Shown here piece by piece: positions 1 through 7,394 of a stretch of DNA of 9,621 nt. Both the position numbers and the translations under genes were made by a program. The stretch covers positions 1 through 9,621 of the forward strand of contig CAAEFF010000175.1 of NCBI GenBank assembly GCA_900755085.1, read 5' to 3'. The notes under the pieces were generated by a model. It was given only the letters and a program-made list of their open reading frames with translations, had not been told where the DNA came from and did not search any database. This DNA comes from an uncultured Streptococcus sp. Lineage in GTDB: Bacteria > Bacillota > Bacilli > Lactobacillales > Streptococcaceae. Within the stretch, counting starts at the first letter, position 1. Each line of letters begins with the position of its first letter.

Positions 1-2
1 AA

Positions 3-974
3 CGCGAGAAGTATGAGAATTACGATTACTATACAGGTCAGTGGGAAATCGATTCTTATGAATTCTTGGATGATGGACGAGGAGTTGTAGTTCACTGGAA
101 GTCTCTAACGCCAGAAGAAGATAAGTTATTTGCCAAGTACAATCCAGATGTAAGTGAAAATTATTTAGGTGTACATGGGGCATCTAATGAACGCTATATT
201 ATTCGTCAGAATATAAAAAGATTAAAGAATATACCAACAATGTCTTTTCCAAAAGATGATTCTGAAGGTTATTTCAAACTTTCAATCTATAAAATACAAA
301 ATCACACCTTAAAAAAAGAAGATCTAGACCTTTATCGTTTTGTAAAAAAATATAATAAGACTTATAAGCCAGCAGAAATTGAAGCGATTGTTGAAAAAGA
401 TGGAAAAGATTACCTACCTATCGAAACCTATCAAAGCACTGGAGGGAAAGTAAAAACCAAATATCTTTGGTTAAATCTAGAGACCAAGCAAATTGAGTGG
501 GAAGATACGAAAATGCAACGAAATAATCGTCAAGATATTTTTGTAGATTTAGGTAAATTAAGAGATAGAATTTCAGAAACTACGGATAATCTTAGTACGA
601 CAACTGGGGTTGATAGTGTAAATCAAAATATGCTATCTTTTAGAAAAAATGTATTAAAAAATAGTGTACTAGAGACAAAAGATCCAAAAGCCTATCAATT
701 ACTAAGTGAAAAGGACTCTCAAATTTATATCTTATTAGACTCAAAATTTGAAGATGATACAGTCTACGGCAATGTCCAACAGTTTATTGACTGGTACCAA
801 CTCTTTGTTCCTGCTAATACGAATCTATATGAAGGAATCACGATTCCAGCAGAATTGAGTAAAGATGAACAGGTTCATCAAGTTAATACCAAGGACGAGT
901 TTGATAGATATTATGAAGTACAAAAGGACAATGAGCTAACCAAGCAACGTAGGGTGTTAGTGGAGCAAAACTAG
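3..974 (+). CDS. Protein of unknown function, 5' end outside window
   Basis: The frame is open from the first complete codon at base 3 to a TAG at 972-974, giving 323 residues. A TTG at 66 could be read as a start, but it has no ribosome binding site and the protein-like frame continues upstream of it, so the true start lies outside the window. The visible part is hydrophilic and rich in Lys, Asp, Glu, Asn and Tyr. It has no cysteine, no membrane segment and no sorting motif at the C-terminus, which ends in VLVEQN. I do not recognise the family. The makeup would suit a secreted or surface-exposed domain, but that is inference, since any signal sequence is out of view. Base composition is clearly AT-richer than the genes from 2120 on (for example 14 G/C in 60 bases at 301-360). 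The next gene follows after 102 bases and shares this composition, so the two probably form one accessory unit. Confidence 0.75.
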   Translation, partial: REKYENYDYYTGQWEIDSYEFLDDGRGVVVHWKSLTPEEDKLFAKYNPDVSENYLGVHGASNERYIIRQNIKRLKNIPTMSFPKDDSEGYFKLSIYKIQNHTLKKEDLDLYRFVKKYNKTYKPAEIEAIVEKDGKDYLPIETYQSTGGKVKTKYLWLNLETKQIEWEDTKMQRNNRQDIFVDLGKLRDRISETTDNLSTTTGVDSVNQNMLSFRKNVLKNSVLETKDPKAYQLLSEKDSQIYILLDSKFEDDTVYGNVQQFIDWYQLFVPANTNLYEGITIPAELSKDEQVHQVNTKDEFDRYYEVQKDNELTKQRRVLVEQN

Positions 975-1076
975 TTATTTTCTTTTCTAACATAAATATC
1001 ATCTAGTAATGAAGTTGCAATCTATTCATATTTCGATACAATTATTATAACTTTTCCTTTTCAAGGAGGACAGATC

Positions 1077-1517
1077 ATGAAAAAAGGTAAACTAGTCATT
1101 CTTTTAGCTATTGCCTCTGTAATAGCAGGAGGTGTGATTATCGCTAGTCAAAAACAAAACATCTTTTCAAATGATACGCAACCAAGTAAGCAACTGAGCA
1201 TAAAAGAGAAGCAACTGGCTTATTTAAAGGATCACGAAAAGGATATGGCTGATTTTGTAAAATCTTTGAGTCCTAAAGTTGATAGTGTTCAGTTTAATTG
1301 GGATAGTATGGAAGTTGGTGAAATAGGAAACGGAACTCCTCAAGGTGGCGGGTATATGTTAACATTGGACGGTAGAATCAATAATAATAAGGATACTAAA
1401 TTTACATTAGGGATTCCTCTAAAACGAGATTCTAATGAAGTTCCTGAGGAACTGGTTATTTATGAAATGCAACCCATAAGAATTTTAAGAGATGGTGGGT
1501 GGTTTTTATATGACTAA
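1077..1517 (+). CDS. Small membrane-anchored or secreted protein of unknown function
   Basis: This encodes 146 residues. The ATG at 1077 is fixed by a strong AAGGAGG at 1063-1069. The N-terminus is MKKGK followed by a hydrophobic segment at about residues 6-23, which is either a signal peptide (possible cleavage after IAS, near residue 24) or a single membrane anchor. There is no lipobox cysteine. The rest, about 120 residues, should be extracellular: a charged, probably helical stretch (about 41-62) followed by a likely beta-rich C-terminal part with a Gly-rich turn (GNGTPQGGG, 84-92). The order helix, then strands, then a Gly-rich turn loosely recalls small streptococcal secreted proteins such as DUF1310, but I cannot claim homology. 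It lies downstream of another unassigned gene with the same AT-rich makeup. A partner or immunity-type role is conceivable and unproven. No clear promoter or downstream terminator was found. Confidence 0.8.
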   Translation: MKKGKLVILLAIASVIAGGVIIASQKQNIFSNDTQPSKQLSIKEKQLAYLKDHEKDMADFVKSLSPKVDSVQFNWDSMEVGEIGNGTPQGGGYMLTLDGRINNNKDTKFTLGIPLKRDSNEVPEELVIYEMQPIRILRDGGWFLYD

Positions 1518-1657
1518 TCGTCATTCAAAAGCCTTTATCTTGTTTTTTCGAGCATGACAAAAGGATTATAAGCCAAACAAGCTAATAATTGATCAGAATT
1601 CGTTATCCTCTGTCTAAAAAATGGCCAGACTTCCCCGGTTTTTCTTCTTGTACTAGC

Positions 1658-1697
1658 AAAAAAAATCAGCTCATTCGGCGTTGGTATCTTGAGCTGA
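1658..1697 (-). terminator. Inverted repeat reading as a leftward intrinsic terminator
   Basis: TCAGCTCA (1666-1673) and TGAGCTGA (1690-1697) form a perfect 8-bp stem with a 16-base loop. On the minus strand the stem is followed at once by eight T (A-run at 1658-1665), which is the layout of an intrinsic terminator for leftward transcription. On the plus strand no T-run follows. No leftward gene lies to its right, so its purpose is unclear. It could stop antisense transcription, be a relic of a lost gene, or serve as a binding site, since its right arm lies between the -35 and -10 of the DUF1149 promoter. Confidence 0.45.
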
Positions 1698-1710
1698 ATT
1701 ATGGTATAAT
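1681..1710 (+). promoter_or_regulatory. Extended -10 promoter of the DUF1149-degV-dapB-cca operon
   Basis: A perfect TATAAT at 1705-1710 is preceded by TGG (1702-1704), giving an extended -10. A weak -35, TTGGTA, lies at 1681-1686 with an 18-base spacer. Transcription would start near 1717, about 25 bases before the ATG at 1742. It is the only convincing promoter I see ahead of the six-gene run that ends at 7347. Confidence 0.7.
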
Positions 1711-1741
1711 AAGCATAACACATATTTTTAGGAGAATAAAA

Positions 1742-2116
1742 ATGGATATCCAACGTGAAAAAGAATTTGTCAGCCAATACCACTATGATGCTCGTAATTT
1801 TGAGTGGGAAAAAGAAAATGGCATTCCTGAAACAAAGGTGGATGTGAACTTTCAATTAATCAATCGTGATCAAGATCAAAACACAACTTCTTTGATTGTG
1901 ATTTTGAGCTACATGATTGTATTTGACGGTTTTGTGATTAGTGGAACCATCACTCAAATCAACCATTTATTTGGTCGTTTTGTTAATGAACCAAGCGAAT
2001 TCAGCAAAGATGAAGTGGAAGAATTGGCTCGCCCTTGCTTGAATATGCTCAACCGTTTGACCTATGAAGTCACAGAAATCGCCCTTGATTTACCAGGGAT
2101 TAATTTGGAGTTTTAA
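1742..2116 (+). CDS. DUF1149 family protein
   Basis: This encodes 124 residues and is recognised as the small DUF1149 protein of streptococci, which is thought to adopt a SecB-like fold. Its cellular role is not established. The ATG at 1742 is chosen because AGGAGA at 1730-1735 sits 6 bases ahead and a promoter lies just upstream. An in-frame extension to 1589 would run through that promoter and is not credible. The protein is soluble and acidic. It has a beta-rich middle (about 32-75, including VNFQLINRDQ and LIVILSYMIVFDGFVISGTI) and a helical C-terminal part with EVEELARPCLNMLNRLTYEV (91-110). It ends in a short LPGINLEF tail. It is first in the operon, with only 3 bases before degV. The family assignment is from memory and fairly firm; function should be left open. 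Confidence 0.85.
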   Translation: MDIQREKEFVSQYHYDARNFEWEKENGIPETKVDVNFQLINRDQDQNTTSLIVILSYMIVFDGFVISGTITQINHLFGRFVNEPSEFSKDEVEELARPCLNMLNRLTYEVTEIALDLPGINLEF

Positions 2117-2119
2117 TCG

Positions 2120-2968
2120 ATGAAATTAGCAGTGATCACGGATTCATCTGCCTATTTACCGCAGGATGTGATCCATCACGACGACTTATTTATTTTAGAG
2201 ATCCCGATCTATATCGATGGGGAGTCTTATGTTGAAGGAAAGAACCTGACACACGATGAGTTCTACCAAAAGATGGCTGCCTCAAAGGAATTGCCAAAGA
2301 CGAGCCAGCCTAGTGTAGCTGAGCTTGAAGAAATCTTAGCTGGATTGACATCCGAAGGGTATACCCATGCCATTGGTCTCTTCTTGTCATCAGGGATTTC
2401 TGGCTTCTACCAAAATATCCAGTATTTGAAGGATGAATTTGAAGGCCTCACGGTTGAATTTCCGGATTCAAAAATCACCAGTGCTCCTTTAGGCATGATG
2501 GCTGAAAATTGCTTGAATTGGGCTGGTGAGGGTCGTTCGTTTGACGAGATTGTCGCACATGTGCAGACGCAAATAGATGGAACTGGCGCCTTTATCATGG
2601 TGGACGATTTGGACCACTTGGTCAAAGGGGGCCGTCTCTCAAATGGTGCTGCCATCATTGGCAATCTTTTGAGCATCAAGCCGATCCTTTACTTTAATGA
2701 CCAAGGGGTCATAGAAGTTTTTGAAAAAGTCCGTACGGAAAAGAAAGCGATCAAGCGCTTGGTGGAAATCGTTGATGAAGGGATTACCGGAGGGCATTTC
2801 CAAGTCTTTATCATCCATGCCAATGTACCTGAAAAAGCCGAAGCGCTTCGCCAACTGTTGGTGGCTGATGGTGTGGAAGGCGAGATTCCGTTTGCGACTT
2901 TTGGTGGTGTGATCGGGACTCACCTTGGAGACCATAGTATAGCAGTTGGGTACATTCCCGTCATTTAA
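2120..2968 (+). CDS. DegV family protein (fatty-acid-binding, FakB-like)
   Basis: This encodes 282 residues, the usual length for DegV proteins. Known members bind one fatty acid and, as FakB, present it to the kinase FakA so that acyl phosphate can enter phospholipid synthesis. No fakA gene is seen here. Family marks: N-terminal TDSSAYL (7-13), TSQPS (61-65), SSGISGFYQ (90-98), the DDLDHLVKGGRLS segment (162-174), KPIL (187-190) and a C-terminal GTHLG (266-270) with a glycine-rich approach. There is no signal or membrane segment, so it is cytoplasmic. The start is ATG 2120, with GGAG at 2107-2110 inside the end of the preceding gene, so translation is probably coupled. The stop overlaps the ribosome binding site of dapB. 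Which fatty acid it prefers cannot be read from the sequence. Confidence 0.9.
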   Translation: MKLAVITDSSAYLPQDVIHHDDLFILEIPIYIDGESYVEGKNLTHDEFYQKMAASKELPKTSQPSVAELEEILAGLTSEGYTHAIGLFLSSGISGFYQNIQYLKDEFEGLTVEFPDSKITSAPLGMMAENCLNWAGEGRSFDEIVAHVQTQIDGTGAFIMVDDLDHLVKGGRLSNGAAIIGNLLSIKPILYFNDQGVIEVFEKVRTEKKAIKRLVEIVDEGITGGHFQVFIIHANVPEKAEALRQLLVADGVEGEIPFATFGGVIGTHLGDHSIAVGYIPVI

Positions 2969-2978
2969 GGAGGAATCT

Positions 2979-3746
2979 ATGTCAATTAAAGTCATTATTG
3001 CAGGTTTTAAGGGAAGAATGGGTCAAGCAGCCTATCAGATGGTATCAGGAGATCCTGAGCTGGAGTTGGCAGCCTTAATTGATCCATTCGCAGAAGAGAC
3101 AGATGTCGCAGGAGTCCCTGTCTTTAACCACAAAGAAGATCTTGTGGGTCTAGAAGCGGATGTTTGGGTAGACTTTACCATGCCTAAGGTGGCTTATGAA
3201 AATACTCGCTTTGCAGTTGAAAATGGCTTTGCGCCTGTTGTGGGAACGACTGGCTTTACCCCTGAGCAGATTCAAGAATTGACAGAGCTTTCTCGCGAAA
3301 AGGGCTTGGGTGGCTTGATTGCACCGAACTTTGCTATTGGAGCTGTGCTCTTGATGCAATTTGCAGCACAAGCAGCCAAGTATTTCCCAAATGTGGAAAT
3401 CATTGAACTGCACCACGACAAGAAAAAAGATGCACCGAGTGGAACAGCGATTAAGACAGCTGAGCTGATCTCAGAGAAGCGCGAGAAAATCCAGCAAGGT
3501 GCAGCGGATGAAGAAGAGTTAATGCCTGGAGCAAGAGGGGCTAATTTTGAAGGAATGCGCATCCATTCTGTTCGCTTGCCTGGTCTTGTGGCTCACCAAG
3601 AGGTGATTTTTGGTAGCCAAGGAGAAGGGCTAACCCTCCGCCATGATTCCTACGATCGTGCTTCCTTCATGACAGGAGTGAATCTAGGAATTAAAGAAGT
3701 TGTCAAGCGTCATGAGCTTGTTTATGGTTTGGAACACTTACTATGA
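2979..3746 (+). CDS. dapB: 4-hydroxy-tetrahydrodipicolinate reductase
   Basis: This encodes 255 residues, normal for DapB. The enzyme reduces hydroxy-tetrahydrodipicolinate with NAD(P)H in the diaminopimelate/lysine pathway; in streptococci the product feeds lysine, which is also used in the peptidoglycan stem. Seen in the sequence: nucleotide-binding loop GFKGRMG (9-15), VGTTGFT (88-94), APNFAIGA (115-122), and the catalytic segment HHDKK (145-149) followed by DAPSGTA (151-157). In this segment H145 and K149 match the catalytic His and Lys of the family, and the second motif binds the substrate carboxylate. The ATG at 2979 is preferred over an in-frame ATG at 2946 because AAGGAGG (2967-2973) lies 5 bases ahead and the earlier start would overlap degV. 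The stop overlaps the cca start (ATGA). No other lysine-pathway gene is adjacent. Confidence 0.97.
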   Translation: MSIKVIIAGFKGRMGQAAYQMVSGDPELELAALIDPFAEETDVAGVPVFNHKEDLVGLEADVWVDFTMPKVAYENTRFAVENGFAPVVGTTGFTPEQIQELTELSREKGLGGLIAPNFAIGAVLLMQFAAQAAKYFPNVEIIELHHDKKKDAPSGTAIKTAELISEKREKIQQGAADEEELMPGARGANFEGMRIHSVRLPGLVAHQEVIFGSQGEGLTLRHDSYDRASFMTGVNLGIKEVVKRHELVYGLEHLL

Positions 3747-4954
3747 GATTAGAAAAGATGCCTTCTGAGTTTCAGGAGGCTTTACCAATATTAGAGAAGA
3801 TTAAAGCAGCTGGTTTTGAGGCCTATTTTGTTGGGGGATCTGTCCGAGATGCCCTTTTGGACCGCCCGATTCACGATGTCGATATTGCTTCCTCCTCTTA
3901 TCCAGAAGAGACCAAGGCGATTTTTGATCGTACAGTAGATGTCGGTATCGAACATGGGACCGTCTTGGTCCTCGAACATGGGCAAGAATATGAAATTACG
4001 ACCTTCCGGACGGAGGATGTGTATGTCGATTATCGTCGTCCGAGTTCCGTGTCTTTTGTACGCTCACTGGAAGAAGACCTCAAGCGTCGTGATTTTACGG
4101 TTAATGCCTTTGCCTTAAATGAAAAAGGAGAGATTGTCGACCTCTTTCATGGGTTAGAAGACTTGGAAAACAAAGTCCTTCGGGCGGTTGGAATTCCTCA
4201 TGAACGGTTTAATGAAGATGCGCTCCGGATCATGCGAGGCTTTCGTTTTCAGGCCAGTCTTGGCTTTGAATTAGAAGAGGCAACCTTTGACGCTATGAAG
4301 GAGTGTGCTCCCCTATTAGAGAAGATTTCAGTAGAGCGTACCTTCATCGAGTTTGATAAGCTCTTGCTTTCACCTTACTGGAGACAAGGCTTGGAAGCTA
4401 TGCTGGCAAGTGGAGCCTATCACTATCTGCCAGAGATGAAGGATCGCAAAGAAGCGATCGAGCGTTTGTTTGACTTAGAGCTAGAATTTACTTTTTCAAC
4501 TTCTGAGCAAGCTTGGGCAGTTCTGATCTTAGCGCTTGAGATTCAAGATATTCCAAAATTCTTTAAAAAATGGAAGACCTCTAGAGAGTTTGCCAAGACA
4601 GTGGAGCAGATCGTAGAGATTCTAAAGCTCCGAGAAAAAGGGAGTCTAGACAAGCGTGCATGTTACAAGTTTAACAAGCATTTGTTGCTAGTGGCTGAAG
4701 AGCTCCGTGAAGCGTATGCCTTGAGTGTGGATTATTTGGCCATCGAGCGCGTTTATGATAGCTTGACCATTCATGATAAGCATGAGGTGGTGGTCAATGG
4801 CGGTATGCTGATCAAAGAATATGGCTTCCAACCGGGTCCAGCCTTAGGGGAGATGTTGACAAAGATCGAATACGCCATTGTCGATGGGAAGCTGGCCAAT
4901 GAAAAAAAGGCCATCATCGCCTATATCCAACAAGCAAAAGAGGAGGGGAAATGA
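3743..4954 (+). CDS. cca: CCA tRNA nucleotidyltransferase
   Basis: This encodes 403 residues, the length of bacterial class II CCA-adding enzymes that add or repair the tRNA 3' CCA end using CTP and ATP without a nucleic-acid template. The nucleotidyltransferase head shows GGSVRD (31-36) and the metal-binding pair D45/D47 in HDVDIA. KRRDFTVNA (114-122) and ERFNEDALRIMRGFRF (154-169) follow; the latter holds the EDxxR element (E158, D159, R162) that selects the incoming nucleotide. The C-terminal half is helical, as expected for the neck, body and tail. The protein is cytoplasmic. The start overlaps the dapB stop as ATGA, and there is no real Shine-Dalgarno sequence (only GGAA at 3731-3734), so translation probably depends on ribosomes finishing dapB. 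A second in-frame ATG at 3758 is possible, but the family N-terminus fits the upstream one. The stop in turn overlaps the ABC-F start. Confidence 0.97.
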   Translation: MRLEKMPSEFQEALPILEKIKAAGFEAYFVGGSVRDALLDRPIHDVDIASSSYPEETKAIFDRTVDVGIEHGTVLVLEHGQEYEITTFRTEDVYVDYRRPSSVSFVRSLEEDLKRRDFTVNAFALNEKGEIVDLFHGLEDLENKVLRAVGIPHERFNEDALRIMRGFRFQASLGFELEEATFDAMKECAPLLEKISVERTFIEFDKLLLSPYWRQGLEAMLASGAYHYLPEMKDRKEAIERLFDLELEFTFSTSEQAWAVLILALEIQDIPKFFKKWKTSREFAKTVEQIVEILKLREKGSLDKRACYKFNKHLLLVAEELREAYALSVDYLAIERVYDSLTIHDKHEVVVNGGMLIKEYGFQPGPALGEMLTKIEYAIVDGKLANEKKAIIAYIQQAKEEGK

Positions 4955-6819
4955 GCGATTTTATTGTCGATAAATTAACCAAATCTGTCGGAGATAAGAC
5001 CGTCTTTCGTGAGATTTCCTTTATTATCCACGATTTGGACCGGATCGGTCTGATCGGGGTCAATGGAACCGGAAAAACCACTCTGTTAGATGTTTTATCA
5101 GGTCGCTCTGGCTTTGACGGTGATGTGAGTCCTTTTTCTGCGAAGAGTGATTATACCATTGGTTACTTGACGCAGGAGCCTGATTTCGATGATTATAAGA
5201 CAGTTCTGGATACAGTATTATCCAGTGATTTGCGTGAAATGCAGCTGATTCGTGATTATGAATTCTTGATGGCGGATTACCGAGAAGAGAACCAAGCTCG
5301 TCTTGAAAAAGTGATGGCAGAGATGGACTCGCTCAATGCTTGGGAAATTGAGAGTCAGGTCAAGACCGTCCTGTCAAAACTTGGAATTGAAGACTTGAAT
5401 GCCAAGGTTGGGGATCTATCTGGTGGCTTGCGTCGTCGGGTACAGTTGGCTCAGGGTTTGCTGTCTCACCACGACCTGCTTTTACTAGATGAGCCAACCA
5501 ACCACCTAGACATTGATACCATCGAATGGCTGACCAATTTCCTGAAGAATGCTAAGAAAACCGTCCTCTTCATTACCCACGATCGTTATTTCTTGGATAA
5601 TATCTCGACACGGATCTTTGAGTTGGATCGGGCTAGTTTGATTGAGTATCAAGGTAATTACCAGGATTATGTCCGCTTAAAGGCTGAGCAAGATGAGCGT
5701 GATGCGGCCCTTCTTCATAAGAAGCAACAACTCTATAAGCAGGAGTTGACCTGGATGCGGCGTCAACCTCAGGCGCGTGCGACCAAGCAACAGGCACGGA
5801 TCAATCGTTTCCATGATCTTAAGCAGGACTTGTCTGGTCAAAGTAGTCAGACTGATTTGGAGATGAACTTTGAGACCAGCCGGATCGGAAAGAAAGTGAT
5901 CGAGTTTAAGGATGTCGATTTTTCCTACGACAAAAAGCCAATTCTGCAAGGTTTTAATCTCTTGGTGCAAAACAAGGACCGAATTGGGATTGTTGGGGAC
6001 AATGGGGTCGGCAAATCCACACTTTTGAATCTTATCGCTGGGCAACTCCACCCTCAGTCAGGGCAAGTGATCATTGGGGAAACGGTGCGGATCGCTTATT
6101 TCTCTCAACAAATCGAGGGATTAGATGAGAGCAAGCGTGTGATCAATTTCTTGCAAGAAGTGGCTGAGGAAGTGAAGACGACTGTTGGAACCACCTCTAT
6201 CGCGGATCTCTTGGAGCAATTCCTCTTTCCGCGTTCCATGCACGGCACCTTGATCGAAAAACTCTCCGGTGGGGAGAAGAAGCGTTTGTATTTGCTCAAA
6301 CTCTTGATCGAAAAACCCAATGTGCTGCTTCTCGATGAGCCGACCAATGACTTGGATATCGCAACCCTGACGGTTTTGGAAAACTTCCTTCAAAACTTTG
6401 GTGGGCCCGTCATTACCGTTAGCCACGACCGCTATTTCCTAGATAAGGTCGCTAGTAAAATCCTCGCTTTTGAAAATGGGGGCATTCGTGAGTTCTTTGG
6501 CAATTATACGGACTATCTGGATGAAAAAGCCTTTGAAACAGCGCAAGCAGCAACCAGTCCTAAGCTTGAAAAAGAGAAAACGGCCAAACCCAAAGAAGAG
6601 AAAAAACGCATGAGCTACATGGAAAAGCAGGAGTGGGCCAGCATCGAAGCAGATATCGAAAAAATCGAACAGCGGATCGCAGAGATCGAAGCCGAGATGA
6701 ATGAAAATGGATCAGACTTTGGCAAGCTATCGACTCTTCAAAAGGAGTTGGACCAAGCCAATGAAGACCTGCTTGAAAAATACGATCGCTATGAATATCT
6801 CAGTGAACTAGACGAATAA
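4951..6819 (+). CDS. ABC-F family ATPase, Uup-like
   Basis: This encodes 622 residues with two ATP-binding cassettes and no membrane segments, so it is an ABC-F protein and not a transporter. Such proteins act at the ribosome, and Uup relatives are also linked to ribosome assembly and DNA events. Cassette 1: Walker A GVNGTGKTT (36-44), Q75, signature LSGG (156-159), Walker B with D180/E181 in LLLLDEPTNHLD, H210. A charged linker (about 240-310), containing many Lys/Arg/Gln, corresponds to the tRNA-interacting motif region. Cassette 2: Walker A GDNGVGKST (349-357), Q386, LSGG (438-441), D462/E463, H492. A Lys/Glu-rich hinge (about 536-555) leads to a C-terminal coiled coil (about 556-620), which favours the Uup type. 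Both catalytic glutamates are present. The ATG overlaps the cca stop (ATGA) but also has its own AGGAGGGG at 4941-4948. Nothing indicates an antibiotic-resistance role. Confidence 0.93.
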   Translation: MSDFIVDKLTKSVGDKTVFREISFIIHDLDRIGLIGVNGTGKTTLLDVLSGRSGFDGDVSPFSAKSDYTIGYLTQEPDFDDYKTVLDTVLSSDLREMQLIRDYEFLMADYREENQARLEKVMAEMDSLNAWEIESQVKTVLSKLGIEDLNAKVGDLSGGLRRRVQLAQGLLSHHDLLLLDEPTNHLDIDTIEWLTNFLKNAKKTVLFITHDRYFLDNISTRIFELDRASLIEYQGNYQDYVRLKAEQDERDAALLHKKQQLYKQELTWMRRQPQARATKQQARINRFHDLKQDLSGQSSQTDLEMNFETSRIGKKVIEFKDVDFSYDKKPILQGFNLLVQNKDRIGIVGDNGVGKSTLLNLIAGQLHPQSGQVIIGETVRIAYFSQQIEGLDESKRVINFLQEVAEEVKTTVGTTSIADLLEQFLFPRSMHGTLIEKLSGGEKKRLYLLKLLIEKPNVLLLDEPTNDLDIATLTVLENFLQNFGGPVITVSHDRYFLDKVASKILAFENGGIREFFGNYTDYLDEKAFETAQAATSPKLEKEKTAKPKEEKKRMSYMEKQEWASIEADIEKIEQRIAEIEAEMNENGSDFGKLSTLQKELDQANEDLLEKYDRYEYLSELDE

Positions 6820-6828
6820 GGAGGCCTT

Positions 6829-7347
6829 ATGTATCAATTGAACCGGATATCCCTTGGGATTTCAGCTACTATTTTTACCATTATCGGTATTGTCTTGTTT
6901 ATCAATCCGATTGAGCACATCGGCTCCTTTAGCTGGTTGATTTCATGTGGATTCTTTTTAATCTCCCTTTCGCGTTTTTCACGCTATTACCGATTGCGAC
7001 AGGCAGGGGTTGTTCAGCAACAACAGCTCTTTCATAGTATGGTTGCCTTGGTTTTTGCGGTCTACTTACTGCTCTATGGCTACAAGACCTTGCCGATTGT
7101 TTTTCCAGTCACTTTAGGCATCTGGCTGATCTACCGTTCGATCTTGAACTTCCGAAAAGCCAACTTTTACTCAAGGAAGATTGAAGAACTGTCTAAGCGT
7201 TATATATTCTTTGCCTTGATTCAACTCTTTATCGGCCTGTTTTTAATTGTGAGTCCATTGTCTATCAGTGTCTTTCTGCTGAATATCATCGGCTTGATCT
7301 TTTTATTCTTAGGATTTCAGTCCTTTAGCCTCTTATTAAGAAAATAA
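6829..7347 (+). CDS. Six-helix membrane protein, DUF308/HdeD-like
   Basis: This encodes 172 residues. The ATG at 6829 has AAGGAGG just ahead (6818-6824, overlapping the preceding stop). Hydrophobic segments lie at about 8-26, 31-48, 68-86, 88-105, 125-142 and 145-169. They form three helix pairs with the pattern of a helix, a short NP or SP turn (N26-P27 and S142-P143), a second helix, then a polar loop. This threefold repeat is typical of DUF308/HdeD-type proteins. HdeD is tied to acid resistance in E. coli, but the role of Gram-positive members is unknown and I do not transfer it. The loops are basic (RFSRYYRLRQ at 49-58; NFRKANFYSRK at 107-117), which places them inside the cell by the positive-inside rule. 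It is the last gene of the operon; no clear terminator follows, so some read-through into glk is possible. Confidence 0.8.
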   Translation: MYQLNRISLGISATIFTIIGIVLFINPIEHIGSFSWLISCGFFLISLSRFSRYYRLRQAGVVQQQQLFHSMVALVFAVYLLLYGYKTLPIVFPVTLGIWLIYRSILNFRKANFYSRKIEELSKRYIFFALIQLFIGLFLIVSPLSISVFLLNIIGLIFLFLGFQSFSLLLRK

Positions 7348-7375
7348 AAAAATGCATTGCAAACCTTTTCCTTTG

Positions 7376-7394
7376 GCAGAAAGTCTGCTATAAT
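7376..7394 (+). promoter_or_regulatory. Extended -10 promoter of glk with abutting palindrome
   Basis: TATAAT at 7389-7394 is preceded by TGC (7386-7388), an extended -10. No good -35 exists at the expected distance (TTTTCC at 7366-7371). GCAGA (7376-7380) and TCTGC (7384-7388), separated by AAG, form a small palindrome that touches the -10 box and could be a repressor site or chance. Transcription would start near 7401, leaving a leader of about 32 bases. Confidence 0.6.

Noticed and set aside
1015..1051. TTGCAA (1015-1020) with TATAAC (1046-1051) as a promoter for the small membrane protein
   Set aside because: The spacer is 25 bases, too long; the gene may be read with the one upstream.
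1565..1570. Minus-strand TATAAT as a leftward promoter
   Set aside because: It has neither a TGn extension nor a convincing -35, and no gene with a ribosome binding site follows to the left.
1589..1741. In-frame N-terminal extension of the DUF1149 protein
   Set aside because: It runs through the extended -10 promoter and has no ribosome binding site, while ATG 1742 has AGGAGA at the right distance and gives the family length.
2946..2978. Upstream ATG for dapB
   Set aside because: It overlaps degV and lacks a ribosome binding site; ATG 2979 follows a strong AAGGAGG and gives the usual N-terminus with the GxxGRMG loop.
4951..6819. ABC-F gene as a drug transporter or resistance determinant
   Set aside because: There are no membrane segments, and the C-terminal coiled coil and housekeeping operon point to a Uup-like factor.
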